Below are positions 6,173-9,435 of a stretch of DNA of 9,435 nt, in pieces; the first letter of the stretch is position 1, and every line of letters starts with the position of its first letter. The position numbers were made by a program, and so were the translations under genes. Source of the stretch: CAZNQW01 sp964575225 (GTDB lineage Bacteria > Chloroflexota > Anaerolineae > JAAYZQ01); contig CAZNQW010000154.1 of the NCBI GenBank assembly GCA_964575225.1, positions 1 to 9,435 on the forward strand. Reading direction: 5' to 3'. Below the pieces are notes generated by a model. It did not search any database, was not told the origin of the DNA, and worked only from the letters and a program-made list of their open reading frames with translations.

Positions 6173-6201
6173 ATTATACTACACTCATAAAGCCTTGTCA
6201 A
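6173..6201 (-). promoter_or_regulatory. Sigma70-type promoter of the respiratory operon
   Basis: On the minus strand TTGACA (6201-6196) and TATAAT (6178-6173) are separated by exactly 17 bp, a full match to the housekeeping consensus. The predicted start is near 6166, giving a leader of about 70 nt before the ferredoxin ATG. A promoter this strong, with operator-like repeats on both sides, suggests control by a repressor and not by weak basal activity. Confidence 0.9.
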
Positions 6202-6203
6202 GA

Positions 6204-6216
6204 ACAGTGCACCTGT
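6204..6216. promoter_or_regulatory. Candidate shared operator between divergent -35 boxes
   Basis: ACAGTGCACCTGT is an imperfect inverted repeat (ACAG/CTGT arms around a GTGCAC core). It sits exactly between the -35 box of the minus-strand operon (6196-6201) and the -35 box of the regulator (6217-6222). The 9-mer ACAGTGCAC recurs at 6282-6290 in the regulator's leader, overlapping its ribosome site. A protein bound at both sites could control both transcripts. Binding by the PadR-PATAN protein is inferred only from proximity. Confidence 0.45.
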
Positions 6217-6245
6217 TTGAGGTTTCGTCCGTTTCGTGGTATACT
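6217..6245 (+). promoter_or_regulatory. Predicted promoter of the PadR-PATAN gene
   Basis: TTGAGG (6217-6222) and TATACT (6240-6245) are spaced by 17 bp and are close to consensus. The predicted start is near 6252, about 50 nt before the ATG at 6304. It is back-to-back with the operon promoter, so the two -35 boxes are only 15 bp apart. Confidence 0.65.
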
Positions 6246-6281
6246 ACCGTACGTTGATGCGGGTTTTTGCCCGTCATCGCC

Positions 6282-6290
6282 ACAGTGCAC
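6282..6290. promoter_or_regulatory. Second copy of ACAGTGCAC in the regulator leader
   Basis: An exact 9-bp copy of the core of the 6204-6216 site, lying just before and touching the AGGAG ribosome site (6291-6295) of the PadR-PATAN gene. A bound protein here could block transcription or ribosome access, which would fit autoregulation. It may be coincidental. Confidence 0.35.
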
Positions 6291-6303
6291 AGGAGACGGG
6301 GAA

Positions 6304-7824
6304 ATGTCTCAACCAACCACAACCCAGAACGACTTGCTGATCTTGGGCCTTTTGTTGGATCGGCCCATGCACGGCTACGAGCTGCACCAGCAGATCCAAT
6401 CCGAGGGGATTGACTCCTGGTTTAGCATTAGCATGGCCGGCATTTACTATTCCCTGGGCAAGTTGCGCGATCTGGGCTGGGTAGCCGAGTCGGGCCAGCC
6501 GGCCGGCCGGAGCACCCGCAAGTCGATCTATCACCTGACCGAAGAAGGGCGGCAGGCTTTTTTCGACGCGATGGAAGCCCAGCCGACGGTCGATACGCGA
6601 ACCTGCCTCGATTACGATCTGATCATCCATCTGTTGAACAAGTTACCTCTCAAGCGAGCGACCCTTTTGCTCGAGAACCGCCGGCAGGCACTGGCCGAGC
6701 AGGCGCAGCAGGTGAAGCAGGCTATGGCGACCACGCGCAGCGACGGTTGTTCGCCGCTGACCCTGGCGATTTTGGATCACAGCCTTCGCTTTTTGGAAAT
6801 GGAGCAGGGCTGGCTGGCCGATGTGCTCCAGGAGATTCACGCGGGCGGCCAGTCGCGCAACATTCCTGCAGGGGAACGTCAAGGGTTGATGATCCTCAGC
6901 GGCGACCTGAGCCACTACCACCTGCCCGACCTGATCCGCTTGATTGCAGCCGGCCGACACAGCGGCACGCTGTCGATCACCGATGGGGTGGCGGTTCGGG
7001 CCCTCAGTTTTGAGGCCGGACAACCGCTGTGCGCGTCGCTGCGTGCCCACTACCAACCCTCTCCGTTGCAGCCTTCCTCGGAGCAGGTCCTGGAAGCCGT
7101 GTACGATCTGTTTCGCTGGCAGGAAGGTCGGTTCACCTTCGATCAAGAGATGTGTTCCTGGGAGCACTGCACACCCCTGCAAATTGGCGTCCAAGATCTG
7201 ATTTTGAGCGGCTGTCGCTGGGTGGACAATTGGACGACCATCCAGCGAGTGGTCCCTTCGGCCGAAACCATCTTTGAGCAGGTGGACACGGCCCAGCGCC
7301 TGAGCGGCCTGAGGTTGACTCAGACCGAGAAACGGATCTTGGCTGCGGTGGACGGCCTGAAGGATGTAGCCACCCTGGCCCGCGAACTGGGTCTGACGCT
7401 GTTTGAGATCAGCCGGTCTCTGTACTGCCTGACCATGGTCGAGGCGGTGCGCACGGCCGATGTAGACAAGATCTGCCTGCGCCGCGTCTTTCGCGAGATC
7501 GCAGAGTTGATGTGCCGCAGCACGGAGGCCTGGCGCACCGCGCCCGACGATCGGAGTTGCGAGCAAGATGTCAATGAGAAATGCGCCACCCTGTCGGTGC
7601 GGCTCAATCACGGGCGCATTGAGGATCAGACGGAGCCCCAGATGCGGACAGAATCGCTGGTCGAGGTCTACCGCCGCTTTTTGCTCGCCCAAATAGAAGT
7701 CGTCAGCGCCCGTTTCGGGAGGGACAATGCCACTCAGTCCTTCCAGAGGACGCTGAACCAGCTTGCCCCCGAGCTTCAGTCCGTCGCTCGGCGCCATGGC
7801 TTTGATCGCCTCTTGACCCAGTGA
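6304..7824 (+). CDS. PadR-family regulator fused to a PATAN/DUF4388 module
   Basis: 506 residues from ATG 6304, with AGGAG 8 nt upstream; the open frame reaches back to 6217, but that part overlaps the promoter. Residues about 8-88 are a PadR winged helix (GLLLDRPMHGYEL, then GIYYSLGKLRDLGWV and YHLTEEGR), and about 100-180 the helical PadR C-terminal dimer domain. From about 192, LSGDLSHYHLPDLIRLIAAGRHSG is typical of the PATAN/DUF4388 domain, continuing through VYDLFRWQEGRFTFD (about 267-280). A second helix-turn-helix-like segment follows (about 338-385), then an unassigned C-terminus with several cysteines (391, 404, 419, 427). PadR proteins usually end near residue 180, so this is a long fusion. 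PATAN domains are linked to signalling and to response-regulator-type control in bacteria. Its divergent position and the site between the promoters make it the likely regulator of the respiratory operon; the signal is unknown. Confidence 0.88.
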   Translation: MSQPTTTQNDLLILGLLLDRPMHGYELHQQIQSEGIDSWFSISMAGIYYSLGKLRDLGWVAESGQPAGRSTRKSIYHLTEEGRQAFFDAMEAQPTVDTRTCLDYDLIIHLLNKLPLKRATLLLENRRQALAEQAQQVKQAMATTRSDGCSPLTLAILDHSLRFLEMEQGWLADVLQEIHAGGQSRNIPAGERQGLMILSGDLSHYHLPDLIRLIAAGRHSGTLSITDGVAVRALSFEAGQPLCASLRAHYQPSPLQPSSEQVLEAVYDLFRWQEGRFTFDQEMCSWEHCTPLQIGVQDLILSGCRWVDNWTTIQRVVPSAETIFEQVDTAQRLSGLRLTQTEKRILAAVDGLKDVATLARELGLTLFEISRSLYCLTMVEAVRTADVDKICLRRVFREIAELMCRSTEAWRTAPDDRSCEQDVNEKCATLSVRLNHGRIEDQTEPQMRTESLVEVYRRFLLAQIEVVSARFGRDNATQSFQRTLNQLAPELQSVARRHGFDRLLTQ

Positions 7825-7882
7825 GTCCAAATCGCGCGCCCGTTTTCGGTGGCTTGTGCAGGCCATCGTCGTCCTGTCACCT

Positions 7883-7911
7883 GTAGGGACCGGTTTCAAA
7901 CCGGCCTCTGC
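7883..7911. repeat. Palindromic hairpin between convergent genes, possibly a dispersed repeat
   Basis: CCGGTTT-C-AAACCGG (7890-7904) is a perfect 7-bp palindrome. After one mismatch it extends by six further pairs (two wobbles) to 7883-7911. It lies in the 209-bp gap between the 3' ends of the regulator and the lipoate gene and could serve both transcripts, though no T-tract follows on either strand. Palindromes of the GTAGGGACCGGTTT style look like dispersed intergenic repeats. The same gap has a small inverted repeat GCGCCA/TGGCGC at 7958-7980. I see no gene in 7825-8033. Confidence 0.45.
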
Positions 7912-8033
7912 CGCGCTGGCACGACGAAACTTCAGCTCGCAGTCCCATATCTCCACGGCGCCAACGTCGGAGCGTGGCGCATGGCTACTATGTCATCCAG
8001 ACGGCTTAAATGCACCGCGCGGCAGAGAGGGTA

Positions 8034-9435
8034 TCAGTCACGCGATGGCTGCGCCAACCCACAGCGGTCCAGCAGCGCCCGGGCCTGGTGGGAACTGCGG
8101 ACCAACGGCCCCGAAGCCACACCCCGGAACCCCATCTCCTCGGCCTTTTCCCGATACCCTTCGAATTCCTCCGGCGCGAGGTAGCGGGCTATCGGCAACT
8201 GAGCGTCGGTCGGTTGGAGGTACTGCCCCAACGTCAAAAGATCGCATTGGGCGTGGCGCAGGTCGTGGAGCGCGCACAATACCTCGGCGGTGCGTTCCCC
8301 CAGCCCCAGCATCAACCCCGATTTGGTGATCACCTGGGGCCGGATCGCTTTGGCGTCTTGGAGTAAGGCCAGGGATCGCTGATAGTCGGCGCCCGGGCGC
8401 ACTGCCGGATATAGCCGGGGTACGGTCTCCAGGTTGTGGTTGAGCACCTCGGGGCCGGCCTCCAGCACCGTCTCCAGGGCCCTACGGGAACCGCCGAAAT
8501 CAGGGATGAGGACCTCGACCGTGGCCGATGGCAGGCGCCGGCGCACGGCCCCGATGACCGCGGCAAAGTGGTGGCTTCCCCCATCAGGCAGGTCGTCTCG
8601 CGTCACAGAGGTGATGACCACGTGACGCAAGCCCAATTGGGCCGCTGCTTGGGCCACCCGCTCGGGTTCGTGGGGATCCGGGGGCGAGGGGCGACCGTGG
8701 TCGATGGCGCAAAACCGGCAGCCGCGGGTGCAGTGTTCGCCCAGGATCAGAAACGTGGCCGTGCCCTGGGCAAAACATTCGGCCAGATTGGGGCAACGCG
8801 CCTCCTGGCAGACGGTATGCAGGCCACAGTCCTCTAAGAGGCGCTCGACGCCTTCTGCCGCTCTTTCGGCCTCGGCCGACAGCCGCTGCCATAACCAGGG
8901 GGGCTGAGAGTCTGCCCTCCCGTTCCCATCTGGGGGTGGGAACAGAAGTCCTGGAAAGGTATCCAGGGCCGAGTCCTGCCAGCGTACCGGACGGTCAAAC
9001 ACCTCGGCAAAGTTCTGCACGAACTGCCGGGTGACCTGGGCCAGGTCGGGCCTGAATCCTAGCTCCCGCTCCATGGACGTGGTGCCCAGGTCGGCGATGC
9101 CGCAGGGGATCAGCAGGCCAAAATGGGCCATCTGGGGCGCAACGTTCAGAGCCAGTCCGTGGCGGGTGACCCCATCCGAGACGGCCAAACCCAGTGCCGC
9201 GATTTTGGCGCTGCCCACCCACACGCCGGGGTGCTTTCCCACCCGACCGGCGTTCAGCCCATAGGTGTGCAGCAGGCGGATGACCACCTCTTCCAATTGC
9301 TCGACAAATTGGTGCAGGCCGCTGCCGGGCACCCGAAAGATGGGGTAGGCCACCAGTTGGCCCGGCCCATGATAGGTGGCCTTGCCGCCCCGGTCGGTGG
9401 GCACCACTTCGATGCCTTCCCGTCGCAGACGTTCG
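8034..9435 (-). CDS. LipB-LipA fusion: octanoyltransferase and lipoyl synthase in one chain (5' end beyond window)
   Basis: The frame is open from the window edge (9435) to TGA 8036-8034. The first visible codons read ERLRREGIEVVPTDRGG without a start, so the N-terminus is missing. The first part is LipB: RGGKATYHGPGQLV, SAKIAALG with the catalytic lysine, HGLALNV and IPCGI with the catalytic cysteine (codon near 9104). A linker of about 25 residues (about 8990-8910) leads into LipA: QPPWLWQRL, then CQEARCPNLAEC (CX4CX5C, auxiliary cluster), CTRGCRFC (CX3CX2C, radical-SAM cluster) and GPLVRSSH, which keeps the serine that ligates the auxiliary cluster. LipB moves octanoate from acyl carrier protein to lipoyl domains and LipA inserts two sulfurs, so both steps of lipoate assembly are joined. 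Usually these are separate genes. All key residues are present, so it is probably active. It is convergent with, and unrelated to, the respiratory operon. Confidence 0.93.
   Translation of the reverse strand, partial: ERLRREGIEVVPTDRGGKATYHGPGQLVAYPIFRVPGSGLHQFVEQLEEVVIRLLHTYGLNAGRVGKHPGVWVGSAKIAALGLAVSDGVTRHGLALNVAPQMAHFGLLIPCGIADLGTTSMERELGFRPDLAQVTRQFVQNFAEVFDRPVRWQDSALDTFPGLLFPPPDGNGRADSQPPWLWQRLSAEAERAAEGVERLLEDCGLHTVCQEARCPNLAECFAQGTATFLILGEHCTRGCRFCAIDHGRPSPPDPHEPERVAQAAAQLGLRHVVITSVTRDDLPDGGSHHFAAVIGAVRRRLPSATVEVLIPDFGGSRRALETVLEAGPEVLNHNLETVPRLYPAVRPGADYQRSLALLQDAKAIRPQVITKSGLMLGLGERTAEVLCALHDLRHAQCDLLTLGQYLQPTDAQLPIARYLAPEEFEGYREKAEEMGFRGVASGPLVRSSHQARALLDRCGLAQPSRD

Noticed and set aside
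6643..7956. 437-aa minus-strand open frame opposite the PadR-PATAN gene
   Set aside because: Antisense shadow; the plus-strand protein has recognisable domains, a promoter and a ribosome site.
1..9435. CRISPR array, tRNA, rRNA, riboswitch or phage genes
   Set aside because: No regularly spaced repeats, cloverleaf or rRNA-like sequence, and no phage-type proteins were seen by eye. A tRNA-Sec (selC) was considered because of the UGA, but none was recognised in the intergenic gaps.

Overview
The window is GC-rich apart from its first ~140 bases. It reads like a chromosomal piece from an anaerobic or facultative bacterium, most plausibly Chloroflexota (Anaerolineae-like). That guess rests on style: an LPxTG-like surface anchor, a PadR regulator fused to a PATAN/DUF4388 module, and multiheme cytochromes beside an NrfD/FeS pair. 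There is no 16S gene or other phylogenetic marker here, so the placement is an inference.

Layout. Bases 1-23 are an Illumina adapter remnant. Bases 24-140 are AT-rich with a 23-bp imperfect tandem repeat, perhaps the end of an insertion sequence. A minus-strand operon fills 6201 to about 140: a near-perfect sigma70-type promoter (6173-6201), a Tat-exported 4x[4Fe-4S] ferredoxin subunit (6095-5397), an NrfD-type quinone-reactive membrane subunit (5327-4392), a membrane-anchored 13-haem cytochrome c (4335-3181), an exported tandem rhodanese with a sortase-like anchor (3047-1893), an 11-haem lipoprotein cytochrome (1675-221), and a strong intrinsic terminator (150-188). Divergent from it is a PadR-PATAN regulator (6304-7824). 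Convergent with the regulator is a LipB-LipA fusion (9435-8034) whose 5' end runs off the window.

The main discovery candidate is the last gene of the operon. A conventional gene caller would split it into a 114-aa lipoprotein and a 366-aa cytochrome without a signal peptide. The two parts are in the same frame, separated only by one TGA at 1333-1331. Just downstream is a 10-bp hairpin with a GGU loop starting 18 nt after the UGA, which fits the published bacterial SECIS pattern. I read it as one selenocysteine-containing 11-haem cytochrome c of 484 residues, with Sec at position 115.

Working model (inference): the FeS/NrfD pair exchanges electrons with menaquinone and passes them to the 13-haem and then the 11-haem selenocytochrome at the cell surface. 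The surface rhodanese carries sulfane sulfur (or an analogous selenium or tellurium species) as substrate. No molybdopterin catalytic subunit is present, so the selenocytochrome is the best candidate for the terminal catalytic or exit component. The PadR-PATAN protein is the likely local regulator: a candidate operator lies exactly between the two divergent -35 boxes.
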